Origin: Linyphia triangularis
Taxonomy: Eukaryota > Arthropoda > Arachnida > Araneae > Linyphiidae
Assembly (NCBI GenBank): GCA_963978545.1
Contig: OZ021723.1
Coordinates: forward strand, 11,806,593-11,870,592
Length of the DNA stretch: 64,000 nt
Reading direction: 5' to 3'
In this document: in pieces, positions 45,304 through 59,039 of the stretch
How the letters are laid out: each line of letters starts with the position of its first letter
Position numbering within the stretch: the stretch's first letter is position 1
The notes under the pieces: model-generated
What the model saw: only the letters and a program-made list of their open reading frames with translations
Databases searched by the model: none
What the model was told of the DNA's origin: nothing
Translations under genes and position numbers: made by a program

Positions 45304-46381
45304 GGAGGCCGTTCATCCCCTTGATCTTGAAGACATCTTCACTACACTTCAAAACACATCCCTTTCTGTTAAAAGTATCCTGGGATCGAATTATCAATAA
45401 ATAATCTTCCCGTCCTCAGGACCAAATATACCTTTTTCTGTCGAAAAGAAGGAAGAGATTTTGACTTTCACATGCGTAATGTTCAACGCCAACCAGGGGG
45501 GAAAAAGAATAATGAGAGGTTGACTATTTCGGTTACCCTCCTCCTCAGAAATGGCCACCTTCATGGTAATTGGCTAAACTTTAAAGTTTTGTTAGAAAGG
45601 AAAAGGAAGTTTGTTTATAAACTGCATAAGAACTCGTCCAGCTCTAGCTTGTGCTTGTAAATAAGCATCATGTTTGAATTCAGATTAATAATCCTCGTTT
45701 GCAACCCCACAGTGGAGAAATATGCCAATTTTTTACAAGAAATAGACTTACAAACAGTTTTGTAAAAAGTATCTGTGTGTAAAGTAGCACTACTCGGTGG
45801 GTGCCCACGGGAAGCAGGAAGATCTACTTTTTTAAGTTTTAGTGATTATTTCGGGGGGGGGGGGGGGGGAGAGGAGTCTTATTTTACGATATTATATAAT
45901 GTCAAATTCTATCAATGGACTTTTTCATTTAATTTTTTAATTTTATCGTTAGACTTTTTCATGTGTAAGTATAACTATTGGCAATAGAGACTTCGAAACT
46001 GGAATTTGTTTTGTAATAACTGATCAATAATTAAATCGTATTTGTTTATATTGCCTTATTAAAAATATTACTTATAATTATTAGTAAAACATTCTCTTTG
46101 GAAAACAATTTTTCCCTACATACCTTACTTTAGATTACTCGAGTAGCTATGGATTATCCAGTAAAACTACGTATTTTTACTTATTAAGCTCAATGCATTA
46201 ATATTTTATGAATATGTTAAATTTGGATGCACAGTTACTGATTTCCTAGTTTGATGTAAGTATAATGTAAGATTTATACTTAGTTAGTCGCAAATAAAAG
46301 TAGCAAGTTCCCACTTTCATTGGAATTTCTTCAGTATAGTCGATTACCTCCGGAGATGTAACTTGCTAAAATGTTTAATAT
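45304..46381. other. Intergenic, nothing firm
   Basis: Includes a G15 run at 45855-45869. No supported gene or complete element. Confidence 0.45.
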
Positions 46382-47477
46382 TGTTATGAATTTTTCCACT
46401 GAGGCAATGATGGCACAGTTTTCACGGTTTAAAAGTATTTATTCTCTCTTCAGAAAACTCACAAAATTTATTCACAGGCAACAGTTTAATTACTCTCAAG
46501 CTTCAACACAAGCTTCAACAAAAATAACTTCGAATTCAGCGATTATTCAAGCTCACTCCAATAGGTAAACAAAGCGATCAGCTTTCATCGAAGTCCAAAG
46601 TCAATCTGAAAACTTTCCCGTTCTCCAGTCTTTTATATACAAGCGCGTGAGACATTCTCGAAATTTCCAGCCAATTCATCGGAAACGAAATATCTCGAAA
46701 CTTCTCGATTGCTTCAGGTTGGTTGGTTGTATTCAGATTATCTGGCGCCGTCAGCAACACGAGGGCTATAATGCGCCGAAAAATTTCGTCATTTAACAAA
46801 CCAACATACATTTACAAACACCCATGCCTACACGGGACTCGAACCCGCAACCTCGCGGTCTAGAAGCCAGCACGCTAACCACTATACCGTTTGGTCGGCC
46901 GATTGCTTTAGGTGTTGCCACCTTTTTCTAACTTGTATAATCGCTATTAATTAATAAATAAAATAAGATAAAAATAAATTACAATAGAATTTTGAAATAA
47001 TACGTCACTATTTACAATATATTGTTACGAATTTTTTCCACTGAGGCAATGATGGCACAGTTTTCACGGTTTAAAAGTATTTATTCTCTCTTCAGAAAAC
47101 TCACAAAATTTATTCACAGGCAACAGTTTAATTACTCTCAAGCTTCAACAAAAATAACTTCGAATTCAGCGATTATTCAAGCTCACTCCAATAGGTAAAC
47201 AAAGCGATAAGCTTTCATCGAAGTCCAAAGTCAATCTGAAAACTTTCCCGTTCTCCAGTCTTTTATATACAAGCGCGTGAGACATTCTCGAAATTTCCAG
47301 CCAATTCATCGGAAACGAAATATCTCGAAACTTCTCGATTGCTTTAGGTGTTGCCACCTTTTTCTAACTTGTATAATCGCTATTAATTAATAAATAAAAT
47401 AAGATAAAAATAAATTACAATAGAATTTTGAAATAATACGTCACTATTTACAATATATACAGACAATTTGTGCAACA
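46382..47477 (-). mobile_element. LTR-like dimer element, second copy, TSD atat
   Basis: This is the minus-strand counterpart of 962-1856: TGTTGCACAAATTGTCTG begins at 47477 and the element ends ATAACA at 46382. Two direct units repeat with the same shortened junction. TSD atat at 46378-46381 and 47478-47481. A SINE interrupts the second unit. Confidence 0.78.
46719..46899 (-). mobile_element. tRNA-derived SINE, copy 7, in the LTR-like dimer
   Basis: Antisense copy with 13-bp TSD cgattgcttcagg (46706-46718) and cgattgctttagg (46900-46912), with one mismatch. Confidence 0.9.
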
Positions 47478-48051
47478 ATATATACGGTACAATTTTTAAT
47501 ACAATTTTTTTATTAAATAAAATAGTTAATGAAAAAACAAAAGGACAGTGTTAACCACCTTACGCTAAGATAGCAAGTCAGATATGCGACGAAAGAAGGG
47601 GAAGTGGGGGTCAATCAATGGATATGGATTATTTTGAAATATATTTCTTGAACACTGCATAGATTTTTTTTTTAAAGACTTTTTTTAAATATTGAATTTC
47701 GTCCTGACTAAGGCACGGCAAATTGTTGAGCCCCTCCCTCAGGAAAATCCTAAATCCGCCGTTGAGTCAGTTGGATGTTACTTTCTATTTCGCAGACAAT
47801 TGTTTACTGACGTGGAATTTGCACAATATGAAGCTGGAATGGGAGAATAGACGGAAGTTAACAAAATAAATAAACAAATTCATAAAGTTCTTGCTTTAGC
47901 TGCGCGTGACTTCGAGCGAAACGGACTTCAAACTTCAAACGCGTTTTTCTCGAAACTATTTTTCCCAGGACGGTCGACACGATAACTCCTAGAATTTTTA
48001 ATATTTTTAGACGAAATTTTTTTTTTTAAATGTTCGTAATTGATGTCGCTA

Positions 48052-48203
48052 TAGTCTGTCGAACCGAATTTTTAATTTTTTTATTACAAATTTTTTTATA
48101 AGCAATTTAAGTGAGAAATTTTTGACGAAAATTCCATGCTATTTTTCAAACTGGTGTAATTTTGAAAAATTTTCGAAATTCAAAAATCCGGCTCGACAGA
48201 CTA
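48052..48203. mobile_element. 152-bp palindromic MITE, TA target
   Basis: Ends TAGTCTGTCGAACCG and (inverted) TAGTCTGTCGAGCCG flanked by TA (48050-48051, 48204-48205). Confidence 0.82.
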
Positions 48204-48509
48204 TAACTACACCTTCATTTTACAAGAATTTTTTTTCATTTTACAAGAAAATTTTTTCATTTTGCTGATCCATCCACATTTGAAGAAAAAATGATGTTGA
48301 CCAAGGAATTACTTTTTTTTTTCATAGTGCTTCGGGTCACGTGGTTTTTTTTTTTTTGGGGGGGGGGGGGAGGGGAAAACATTTTTATAAAGTTGCAATA
48401 CCAACAAACAATGTGTAATGTTTTATTTTATGAATTTCTATTATTATCCCTTCCAAAAACGGTTTCTTTTTTTAGCGTGTTTTCAGCACCGCTGGGTGTA
48501 GTACCTTCT

Positions 48510-48568
48510 TAAGGGCAACACACTTTACTTGAGGAGAACCAAGATCACTTTAGTGGTTGCCCTTAGGG
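48510..48568. repeat. Short inverted repeat
   Basis: taagggcaacac and its partner gtggttgccctta are separated by ~20 bp and could form a hairpin. No further evidence of function. Confidence 0.4.
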
Positions 48569-48878
48569 CAACTATAGAAAATCACAAGATTCAACCCTTT
48601 CTAACTATATTTCAAGAGAAATTAAAAATAAATAAATAAGACACAAATAAACTATATTGCCCTCATGGTTAAAGAGCTATGTTCTCCCGAGACGCAAGTT
48701 TTCCGATTGTGTCTGTAACCCCAACTGTAGCCTGGGATTTTTTTTTTTAAATTATAGAATGTAAATTTACAATATTTAACAAAGATTACCGTATAAAAAA
48801 GCTAAATACACTTAATTTTCATCATTAATAATGCATGCATAAAGATTTATGAGTTATTATTAATAAAAACTAATACCA

Positions 48879-49275
48879 TGGATGAGAGTGATCAGTGAGC
48901 AAAAACGAGGAAATATAAAAATTCGTTAAAAAAGCAAACGGAAGGAACGATACCCAAAAGTTTCGTCAAAAAAGCTTGCGGGAGAAATACACAAAAATTC
49001 AACAAAAAAAAAGTATGCAGGAAGGATGATTCAATAATTTGAAAGATACAATGAAATTTTTCGTACTATATCATAATTACAGATCTAATATTAAAAGCTT
49101 GTGAAGTAATCTGTGAGGAAAGGGGAGCTAAGAGGGAAAATCTTTTGTTTAGACACGAGGAAAAATACACTTTTTGCAGGGTAAACTGGTTCGGATAACA
49201 AAAATGCGAATCCTCAAAACAGGGACAAAGGGAAGGGTACATAAAAAATAAAAAGGAGGAAAACTCTCATCACTG
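48879..49275. mobile_element. GGATGAGAG repeat, copy A
   Basis: About 400 bp, shared with 54141-54490, including gtatgcaggaaggatgattc and ggaaaggggagctaagag, with weak inverted ends ggatgagag/ctctcatc. Confidence 0.7.
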
Positions 49276-49699
49276 TCATACAAAAATCAATTCACAGAAA
49301 CTATTTCGAAGAAAATTGATAATTTAAAAATTTCCACAGAGGGATTTCATTGACATTTTATGTTTTGTCTCTTTTCTTTGTCCGTGGCTGATCGGTGGAG
49401 TCTTAACCAACTAATTACAATTTCGTTTGGTTTCCACATTTGTACAGGTGGATCATTGATTTTAACAAACATAAGGTTTGCCACGTGTGGAATTATTAGT
49501 CGAGATTTTGATACAATAATATTCATGTTGTTGGGATGCCCCAGTTGGTTGTATATATGAGGTCATAGCCATCGATTTTGAGGTCATAGCCCGGCCAGCT
49601 GCCTCAAAATCGTAGATGTTCCCAAGTGAATCCTGAGAAACATTTCTCTGTCTAGCAGATAAAATGTCCCCCAAAATCAGCCCAGAAACTCTTTGTTAA

Positions 49700-49916
49700 C
49701 CTTTAATTGCTGTGGTTGGGTGGTTTGATAATTTTGGCGCAAGAGCAACACGTGGTCCATACTGCATAAAACAATTTAATGAACATCAATTTAAAATTTA
49801 AGCAACATAGTATCGGAAAAAATAATATAAAAGTCAAACTTGAAATATTTTAAGGAGCTGAATCATTCTACAAAAAATGACTCCCGGTCTGTCAGACCGC
49901 ACACAGCAGTTAAAGG
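49700..49916. mobile_element. piggyBac-like MITE, TTAA target
   Basis: TTAA at 49696-49699 and 49917-49920 flanks inverted ends CCTTTAATTGCTGTG and CCTTTAACTGCTGTG. Confidence 0.85.
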
Positions 49917-50243
49917 TTAAGTTGCATAACAGAAATCCATAAAACCCAAAATTGTATATATAACCGGTGGGAACCAGATGCGCCAAAAAGTATCCTCGTT
50001 TACAAAGATCTTATAAGTTCAAAATTCACATTAATGTCGAACGTCCCTTTTACCCCTCAATTTTACGAGTTGCGTCATCTGAAAATGTAAGGAGCAGCTG
50101 GTCTAGTTGACCAAGCGAGCCTGGGAATAACATGTAAACAATTTGTATCCCAAACTCTCTCCCTCCGCTTAGCAATGTGACTCAAACCGAGCTCGCATTT
50201 GGAAGAGCTTACAGGAACGACTTTAGAGCAGTTCATCAATGGC

Positions 50244-50641
50244 CAGGGCCTGATTTACCATTAGGCCCACTAGGCCCGGGCCTAGGGGCCCCCAAATATG
50301 GGGGCCCCCAAATTTTGAAAGTTTTCTGAAAATTTTAAATATAATGGTCTTTTTATGGGAAGTGCTGAACAAAAATAATAAATTTTTTTTAGTTACACAT
50401 CCTCAAATTCCATATTTCTTATAGTCACAGAGAGTTAAGTTAGATAGAGGAAATCAAGATCAACTAATTATAACAAAAAAATCGCGTGAAAGTAAACTAT
50501 GAGTTTTAATTGTAAAAAGTTAGTCTTAATGAATGTAGCTTGATCTGGTAATATTGTGACGTAAGAAAATAAATATTTGCTATTGGGGGCCCCTCTCTGA
50601 ATGTTGGGCCTACAGTAAAAAAAATTCTAAATCGGGCCCTA
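50244..50641. mobile_element. GGGCCC-rich non-autonomous element
   Basis: Left CAGGGCCTGATTTA and inverted right TAGGGCCCGATTTA, with sub-terminal aggccc motifs on both sides. TSD not clear. Confidence 0.6.
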
Positions 50642-51989
50642 ATTAAATTTTTGGGAACTCTTCGCCCGCCGTTTCCCAGAAAATCTCGATAGATTAGTAA
50701 AAGTCGCAGCAGTTTATAACAGAAATGGATTTTTTTTAATAGTAGTTTATTTATAAAATAACAATTAATAAATCTTAAAAATACCAACGAGAAGACACTT
50801 AAAAAGAGTATCGGCAGACAGTACTGGCTCTCAAATAAGTACCGGTACGTCGTGACGGTGGGCACCGGTCCCTGATTGCTCTGACTTAAAGGCATCCAAG
50901 AGTCAAAAAGTCAAGTTACGTTACGTTTAAAATAATGTAACATATTGTTAGGTCCAACTCGTGTTTTAGCATCCAAGTATTTCTTTGATCCCCTTTTTTT
51001 GTCTTGCTATCTGCAAACAAAATTCAGAGTATATTTCTCAAAACTTCTTTTAAATGTCCTTGCCAAAATAAAAGGACGAGAAAGCATGACGATTTCCGCA
51101 ACTAATTAATAATAAATTTAAAATTGTTGGGAGCAAGAGGGGACAAAAGCAACAGACGATTTCTGCTTTAAAAATGAACTGGTTCAAGCATGAAAAAATA
51201 AAAATAAATATATAATAATCTGCGGATGACGATTAGATAAATGAATTTTTTTTCAATTGATTGTACAATGAGACCTATAAATATTAATTTTAAGAATGCA
51301 GATTTAATGCTACTACAGAAAGCAGTGTCTTGAAGTCTTTTTGAATTTTAGTTACTTATATTCTATTCATAAGCTATTAGGTTGGTTGGCTTGCTTAGCA
51401 CAAAAGCATAAACTATTAGGAGTCATTAATTCCCCACCCAACAAAGCAATATTTTACCAATTGCAAGATTTGCCGAAACATTGCTTCAAAATGCTTGAAA
51501 TTGTTTTTTTGGATTATAACAAAATTATATCGAGATTTAAATGGGAAAACAAATGGTGGCTTGAATAATTATCATTTTCTAAAAGGACAAAATTATGGCT
51601 CCAACTTTTGGATGGTTGTATTTAAATCTTTCTATGCAAGAGCAATACAAGTAAAAAGCTGCATCAACTACTTATTAAAAAAAAATTTAAAAAAAAAAAT
51701 TAATTAATTACTCGAATATGGCCTGTTGAAAAATCAATGTCCTAAAAAAGATGGCTACATGTTGAAATTGACTGTATAAAATTTGACTATGAGGTGTGCA
51801 GTAAAGGACTTCATTGCACTAGTGTGATAAAATATTTTAGTGCATGGCTCGTGTTAAAGTGTTACTTTCACAAAGTTTTTTGATTAAAAAAAAGTTAGTT
51901 TTTTGCATGTTGTTATAAAGACTTATTTTATTTGAGGTCAGTAAATGTTTGACAATACAAATTCTCATACTTCATTGTTCTCTTAAGTA
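50642..51989. other. Intergenic DNA, nothing recognised
   Basis: AT-rich, with only short open frames lacking domain signatures. Confidence 0.45.
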
Positions 51990-52414
51990 CAGGGTTCCCA
52001 CTCAAACCACAGAATGAAAATCAATGACTTTTCAATGACTATTAAGGACCTAATTAATGTGTTTAAGGACCTATGAAAATTCATTTTCAGGCATCATATC
52101 TGTATTTAAATTTTTAATAAAGTATATTCTATCAAAAAAGTTACAAGTTGGTGGATGCGCAATACAAATATGTCGGAAAATTTTGATACGGTGCAGATAA
52201 GTGGCGGTCACGCAGGGATAGCAAGTCCGAGTTGTATTTTTATAAATTTTGCAGCTAGACAACATCTGTAAAAATTAAGGACTTTTAAGGACCTCAAAGC
52301 CTTTTCAAGGACTTTTAAGCACCTCTAAGCATTTTCAAGCACTTTCAAGGCCTTGAAAACAAGTTAAAAAATATTAAGTACTTTTAATGACTTTCAATGA
52401 CGGTGGGAACCCTG
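51990..52414. mobile_element. CAGGGTTCCC MITE, copy B, 5-bp TSD
   Basis: Same ends and internal aaggactttt units as 20306-20761. TSD aagta at 51985-51989 and 52415-52419. Confidence 0.87.
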
Positions 52415-54140
52415 AAGTACTAACCATGAACTCAAGTACATCATAGTAAGTTTTATCACTTGACAACAAATTACACTTTGTCAATAATTCGCAACAGAGG
52501 TCTGCTTTTACACACCTTTCATTGGTGCACATCTTACCCAGATACCAAAGATGTGAAATTTGGTAAAGATGTAGACGGAGAAGGGGTGTGTTCAAAGGTT
52601 TCACACCCCCCCCCCCCCTGCACCAAAAAAATAATAATTTAAAGTCTATAATTTGACGGCATTTAATGACAAAATATTTCCTCTATTAAAGTTGATGAGA
52701 TATCACAAACATGCCAATCTAGATTTTTTTTAAAGTAAAAATTTCACTAAGTTGGCAATAAATTTGGAAAGAAATCTTTTCACCAAATATCCAACTTTTA
52801 ATATCCAATATCTCTATTTCAGCCATGATTTGAAATTCTTGTGGAATAACTATGAAAGTACTTTTACGGTCAAATTTATGAAGCACTTTCGGTGGAAATT
52901 TTCCGATTGAAATACTTATGTAATCTTAATGAGACTCTTAAACTAATATATGACGCATAGGTAATAATTTAGGCTAAAGGAATTGCAAACCGATTTTAGA
53001 TCGCTATTTCCGATTGAACTTTGATATGGGAACTTATCTCAACGACATCGTTTAGCATATAGCACATGTTAGAGGCAGTTGTAATTTTGTCAAGGAATAT
53101 TGACCTCAGGCTAATGGATGGAGAGCATTTTCATAAGCTTCTTACAATACATTCATATGGTATAAAAGTTTAAAATGCTTAAATAATGAAAAAAAAAATT
53201 AAGTGGTAAAATAATTAAATTTTTTTCCCCAAATGCCAAATAATAATTCAACTTTAAAAAAAAAAATAAGCAAAATGACAAGCAAATATTTTTAATTAAC
53301 AGTTAAATGTATTGTTAGTAAAGGAATTGTTAAATTGCAATGCAATGTTAATAATTAAAAACAAAGTATTAAGTATTAAAATTCACTTAAGAAAATTCTC
53401 TGCTAAAATCATCTTGATAAAAAAAATATCATACTATCTAAAAGAAAAGGCCTAATACAACTTTTTAACTTATGAAAGAAATTAATCATTAAAAATATAA
53501 CTGTTTGAACCGTTAGCAAACAACTAAAGAGAAAAAATTAAACAAATATTGCAACAAATTTGACTAGAAAAAACAAACTTTTAAGATATATTGAGGTATT
53601 GATTTTATCCCGCTTAGGTTTTGCATTACCTGAATTTATGGCAATCAATACAAATATTAAAAATGAATGAAAGATATATTTTACACATAATACATACAAT
53701 AAAAGTTTACACAAGAAAAATAGATAAAGGCATTTGAAATTTTCTTTTTATTTGTACTTTTTTTATGGTATAGGCATTTCAAAAAGTATCACTACAAAAT
53801 ATCACTAAATCTACCGAATAAAATATCACACTAGTCTCAAAGTGCTAAATCTAGCTATATATTGGCACTTCAACTATATGTATACATATGCAATATCACC
53901 AAAAATCTATTACATATAATGGCACATTTTATTATTGCAGACTACTTGTAAATGCATTTCAGGTACATATTTTTGCATAGATGTTGAAAATTGCATAGAG
54001 AGTTATAATTGTACTTTTATTGTACTTAATAAAAGACAGTCTCACTATAGAAGCATACACTCAAGCTACACACATTTTATCACTGTAGATAAAAATTACT
54101 AGTTATCACAAACAAATATAAGTCCAAACTTAATATGTGT
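52415..54140. other. Intergenic AT-rich DNA
   Basis: A C12 run lies near 52606-52618. Otherwise no supported feature. Confidence 0.45.
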
Positions 54141-54490
54141 AGGGATGAGAGAGCAAAAAGGAGGAAATTCGAAATTTCGTTAAAAACGCAAAAAAACACA
54201 AATATTCAACAAAAGAGTATGCAGGAAGGATGATTCAATAATTTTAAAGATACAATGAAATTTCTCATACTATATAATTATTGCATTTCAAATATTAGGA
54301 GTTTGTGAAGTAATCTATGAGGAAAGGGGAGCTAAGAGAGAGAAAATCTTTTGTTTAGATATGAGGAAAAGTGTACTTTTTGCAAGAAAAACTGGTTCAG
54401 ATCAGAAAAATGTGGATCCTCGAAACAGGGACAAAGAGAAGGAAAATGCTACATAAAAAAAAAAAAAAGAGAGGGAAACTCTCATCCCTG
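54141..54490. mobile_element. GGATGAGAG repeat, copy B
   Basis: 350 bp with inverted ends agggatgagag and ctctcatccct. The interior aligns to 48879-49275. Confidence 0.75.
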
Positions 54491-57400
54491 TATGTGGTGA
54501 AAAAAGAGCCAGTGGTCACATTATTTTCTACTTAATCAATTAAAAAAATGAATTGACTGTTTGAAAATTAGTTGATGAAAATCAAATGAGACTAAATTCA
54601 TTTTGTACACTGACACTTTTTCGTCCAAAATACAAAATTATTTCTAAAACTGCATCAAATGCTTATTTACAGTAGTAGTAAATTCAAGCATTAAATCTAA
54701 GGCAAAGTTTGTTGAATGGATTCACATAATTTTTTTTTTTTTTTTTTCTTTCACTGACAAACAAAAGTGATTTAAAATTAATTTTTATAAATTGCATAAG
54801 GCTTCAAAAATCAGTCGTTATAAATTGAGCTTCAAATGTAAATGAATGACTATGAAATGTGAATGAAATCTAAAGGCATGTTCCTTAGTAAAAAATACAC
54901 ATTTCATTTAAATTTATAACATGAGAATCTATTTCGCATTAAAAAAAAGTAAAATAGTTTTGAATCGTTAAAATACTTGGAATAGTCTAAGATATGTTTC
55001 TGATTTTTAAAGCCAACTCTAAATCTTCATTCTTTTAAAAAATCAAAATATATTATCACAAGTTTACTTTTTTCAATGTTATATTATGACCCGCAATTAC
55101 TTTTGTGAAATGGAAGGCTGCAAAATCATTAGTGCAGACAAAATTGTATTGCTAAGATCTAGGCATACAAGGAAGCAAGTTGTATTTCATGGTAATTTAA
55201 GGATTACTTATGTCATCAACCTAAACAATAAAAGACTCTGCTTTTCAATTCCATAATACTCAAATTCCAAAGTGTTCAATTTAAGTATAAGTTGGATAAA
55301 TATACTTGGCATTATATTGTACTTGTTTCAGATTATAAACAACCTCACAATCACACATTCCTAAGCTAACATTTATGAAGACCTAATCTATACAAGCACA
55401 ATAATATAATTGGGAAATGCAGTCAGGTCTTGCAGAGTTTAAAACTCTCTCCAGAAGTTAAACTTAATTTGATTTTTGTTGTACTTTTCTCCCAAGATAT
55501 TAGGAAAAACAGATTTACATTAAAAAGCCTGCATACTATATTTAGACTTAGAGTTTCTAATTTTGCCAAACAAAGGTAAGTAGAGAAAATCCATAAGGGT
55601 TGGTTGGTTGATTTTTTATGGCCCAAGAGTCAATATTGGGTATGCTGTGACAAACATTCGTTTCTTACAAATCAAAGACAATCCATAAAGGGAGAAGATC
55701 TAAAAAGCTATTATTGGCATTTATTTACATGTTATTGAACACGACACACAATGATTTGGCATGACTAGATTGAATACAAAAAAATAGTGGCTTTTAAATT
55801 AAAAAGTATTGAACTCTAAAATGTTTGTGAACAGTATGCTGATCTGAAAAATCTGTTTCATCTGACATGATAAATAATTTAAATGTTTACAATTATCCAT
55901 TAAAATGGAAATGGCTAGCATTGCCAGGGATGGTCAAACACTTACACCCCTAAAGTTCGAAACTAAATTGATACAATTTAAAGAAATAAAAAGAAATGCA
56001 ACATGGGTTTTATATTATTCACTTGAACAGAAAATGAATTCAAGCTACAGAAAATTAAATATAAAGAAAATTAAATGTGAAGAAAATTAAATGAAATTAT
56101 TATGAATTAAATGTGAAAATTAAGTGTGAATTAAATGTGAAGAAAAACTAAAAACAGAACTATTAGAAATGAACAAGAAATATTTTTTTAACAAATGCAT
56201 AAAATCTTACCTTTTTCTTCAAAATGAAACCTGAGTAAGTTTACTACCGTAGTAAAGGCTATATGACATATATTTTGTACAAATGTACAGGGACAGCAGA
56301 TCATGACTACCTTAGTTCAAGATAGAGGTAGTTTCATATTGTTTTCTGAGGATCAAATCACAGTATATTACTATTATGTAACTACTTGAACCACATTAAA
56401 AATAAAGCAAGTTTCAAAAATCTAGAGTTAAAGTATTTTGAGGTATAGTAGCATAACACCTAAAATATCATAAATTATACGTCTATGATAATTTCTACTT
56501 CAATCAAATATTTACCTAGATATATTTATGTACATACTGAGCTAAAAACAAAAAATCTTATGAAATAACTATATAAAATCTGATTTTTTCTTTTAGATGT
56601 TGCTCAACATGCATTTTTATGTGTGTTGGCCAAAGTGTTGAAGTAATACAAATCTCAAACATTTTTAAATGATTTTCCTTTCGAATACAAATCAATTTAC
56701 ATACACATTAGACTTGGTGGCACAAAAAATTAACATTTAATGTAATTTTTGTACAGCTAAATTTTTGTATAACTGGCAAAACTACCTCATGCAAAAAGCC
56801 TTAGGTCATGTCTAAAATATGAAAGCATTTTTCAAAATCACCCCCCCCCCCCTTTTTTTTTTATAACATTGTAAAAATAAACAAGAGGAAACCTCTTTGC
56901 TTTGAAATACAAGTAAAATAAATCCACAGTAGTAATGCAAAATTCAATTATACTGTGCTCATTACTTCTAACATGCTAATACATGCTTGTGATTTTACAC
57001 AGCCCACATGGATTTAAAAAATGTTTTTGGGATAATATTTAAACATTAATTTTTAGTAGAACAAAGCAGAAATAAAGTTTCCTAACCACAAAAAAGTGAT
57101 GATTTATCCTGCTTTAATCTGCCGATGATATACATTTCAAACAATATTTGTTGAAAATTTGTTTTAATCTTATTAAATTTTTGTTAGTTACCTATATGAA
57201 ACTTGATTATATGAAGTTCATGCCAGATATAATAGTAATCAATATGCAACTTAAATTTTTGATTAAATTCATAATCCTTTAAAGAGGAATTTCATTGAAG
57301 CAACATTTTATCAAGAGATTTGTTTTTAAATGTTACTTAAAAAATCATACAATTTCCTAACATTTAATTAAATAAGAATCTATTAATAGTACTACTATAC

Positions 57401-57662
57401 TCAACACAAAATTTCCTATATCTGGAAGCAAGATTTCAATAAATATTGTGTTTGGAAGTTTATAGCATTGCTGACAGAACAGGAAAAGTCAAACAAGCAA
57501 CTAATCATTGAAATTGCACACAGTGGATTCTTATAGTTACTAATTTAGACAATTCAAAAATCACAGGCAAGGGCATTTAACATACAGCTAGTGAAGAAAA
57601 GTATTTTTACACAAGAAACATTCAATCACTAATGACATAAGAAATCATTGTGAACTATTTTT

Positions 57663-57697
<35 letters not shown>

Positions 57698-58332
57698 CAT
57701 TAGATTGGAGTCATAAATAGCTAAAAAATATAAAACACTATTACATCTTGGGTACTCTTCAGTTAAGATGGGGAACAGATAAAATCGCTAAACTGCAGTG
57801 ATAACTCGTTTAAACTAACAATTTTCAAATCATTTAAAATTCCCATAACAAACCATTGTAGGGTTATAATAGCAATCCGCTATAACAAAACTTAAACATT
57901 TAGGCTTAGCCATAGATTTACACATCGTTAAATGTGGAAACATTTAGGCTTGGCAATAACTGTGCCAACTGGTACCCATCTAACAGAAGAGTACTTCATC
58001 TTGAAATCAGGCTAATTTTAATATTTATATTTATAAAATAACCAATTGAAGGATAAATTTTATTCTTCAAAAACTTAAATTCGAAATTGATAACTATAAA
58101 CAAATATGCAAGTATGTGTTACAGTCAATAAGGCAAAATTTACCACAATATTAGAAACTTACTATTCTTTACCAAAAATGTGTAGTTTACTAAACTTTAA
58201 TTTTGCAACAAACAATTAAAAGTCACTTGTGTCCCAATACTTTCTTCACAAACTATACATTAAAGCTTTCAAAGAAATAAGAAAAAATAGACAGTTAAAA
58301 AAATTAATTCCAAGAAGAAATCACAAAACAAA
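54491..58332. other. AT-rich region, probably 3' UTR or downstream DNA of the zinc-finger gene
   Basis: There is almost no recognisable transposon here, in contrast to the rest of the window, directly 3' (minus strand) of the finger exon. A long 3' UTR is possible but the polyadenylation site is not determinable. Poly-A runs occur at 57668-57695 and a C10 run near 56841. Confidence 0.4.
57740..58010. repeat. ~250-bp diverged unit, copy A
   Basis: Shares catttaaaattcc.ataacaaa, catttaggcttggc and cta(a/c)cagaagagtac motifs with copies at 61310-61520 and 62205-62440. It lies 3' of the zinc-finger exon. Confidence 0.7.
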
Positions 58333-58751
58333 CTACTGATTCTGTTCGGAGCAATCCGTCTCGTGCTGTCTTAAAACATTCCTATCCTCGAACATCTTAT
58401 TGCAGAATCTGCACGAATGCGTCCTCAGATGCACATTGAGCGTGTGCTTGTGGCGAAAGCTCTTCCCACAAATCTTACATCCGAAGGGCTTCTCACCTGT
58501 ATGCACTCGCATGTGAACAATTGCCTCGTTCTTTGTGACAAAACCTTTGCTGCAGTAATCACAGCTGTACTTGTGATGCCTCAAGTGCCTCGCGCAGTGT
58601 ATGTCGAACTGCTGTTTTCCTTGCGTTGAGTAGCTGCACATCGAGCACTTGAGCAGGTCGCTTGACTGGTCCTTACTGTTGGGCGAGACTACGAGGGATT
58701 TGGCGAAGTGGCGGAAGGTCAGCATCATGGAGTCTTGGAAGAGTTTGGTTT
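58333..58751 (-). CDS. C2H2 zinc-finger protein, terminal coding exon
   Basis: Acceptor tccactag precedes 58751; the exon enters with 2 nt of a split codon and encodes 138 residues to TAG at 58335-58333. A preamble KLFQDSMMLTFRHFAKSL is followed by four fingers: CSMC...H, CDYC...H..H, CKIC...H..H and CRFC...H with a final Cys (HETDC, C2HC type). The canonical TGEKPF linker joins fingers 2 and 3. Such proteins bind DNA in the nucleus as transcription regulators. The partner exons were not found up to 64,000 on the minus strand, so they lie beyond the window. In arthropods this layout (finger cluster in a separate terminal exon) is common in BTB-zinc-finger loci, but BTB membership is only an inference. 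The coding region looks intact. Confidence 0.88.
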
Positions 58752-59039
58752 CTAGTGGAAGACATAGAAAGGTTTTGAGTGGCATTGAGTATGGGAAATT
58801 TACTGTTGCAGTTAACTTAAAATAGCATAATTTAATGGGAGCTTTAGTTGAGCATTACGATAACCCAAATGATTGTTACAATAACTATGAATTTTGTAAT
58901 AGTAAACTTAGATGATTAATATAGTAACCTTAAAATTTTTTAAATATATTAAATTTAAAGGAATTTTTATAGAGTAACTTTCATTAAAGTTTACTACTAA
59001 TAAATTTTAATATAGAAACATCAAAGAGAATTTAAAAAA

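Noticed and set aside
46371..46568. 65-codon frame beginning MFNIVMNFSTEAMMAQ
   Set aside because: It is the translated antisense of the LTR-like unit, repeated at 1523-1852 and 47030-47360.
50506..50895. 129-codon hydrophobic minus-strand frame
   Set aside because: It overlaps a GGGCCC-rich repeat and AT-rich DNA and shows no recognisable domain.
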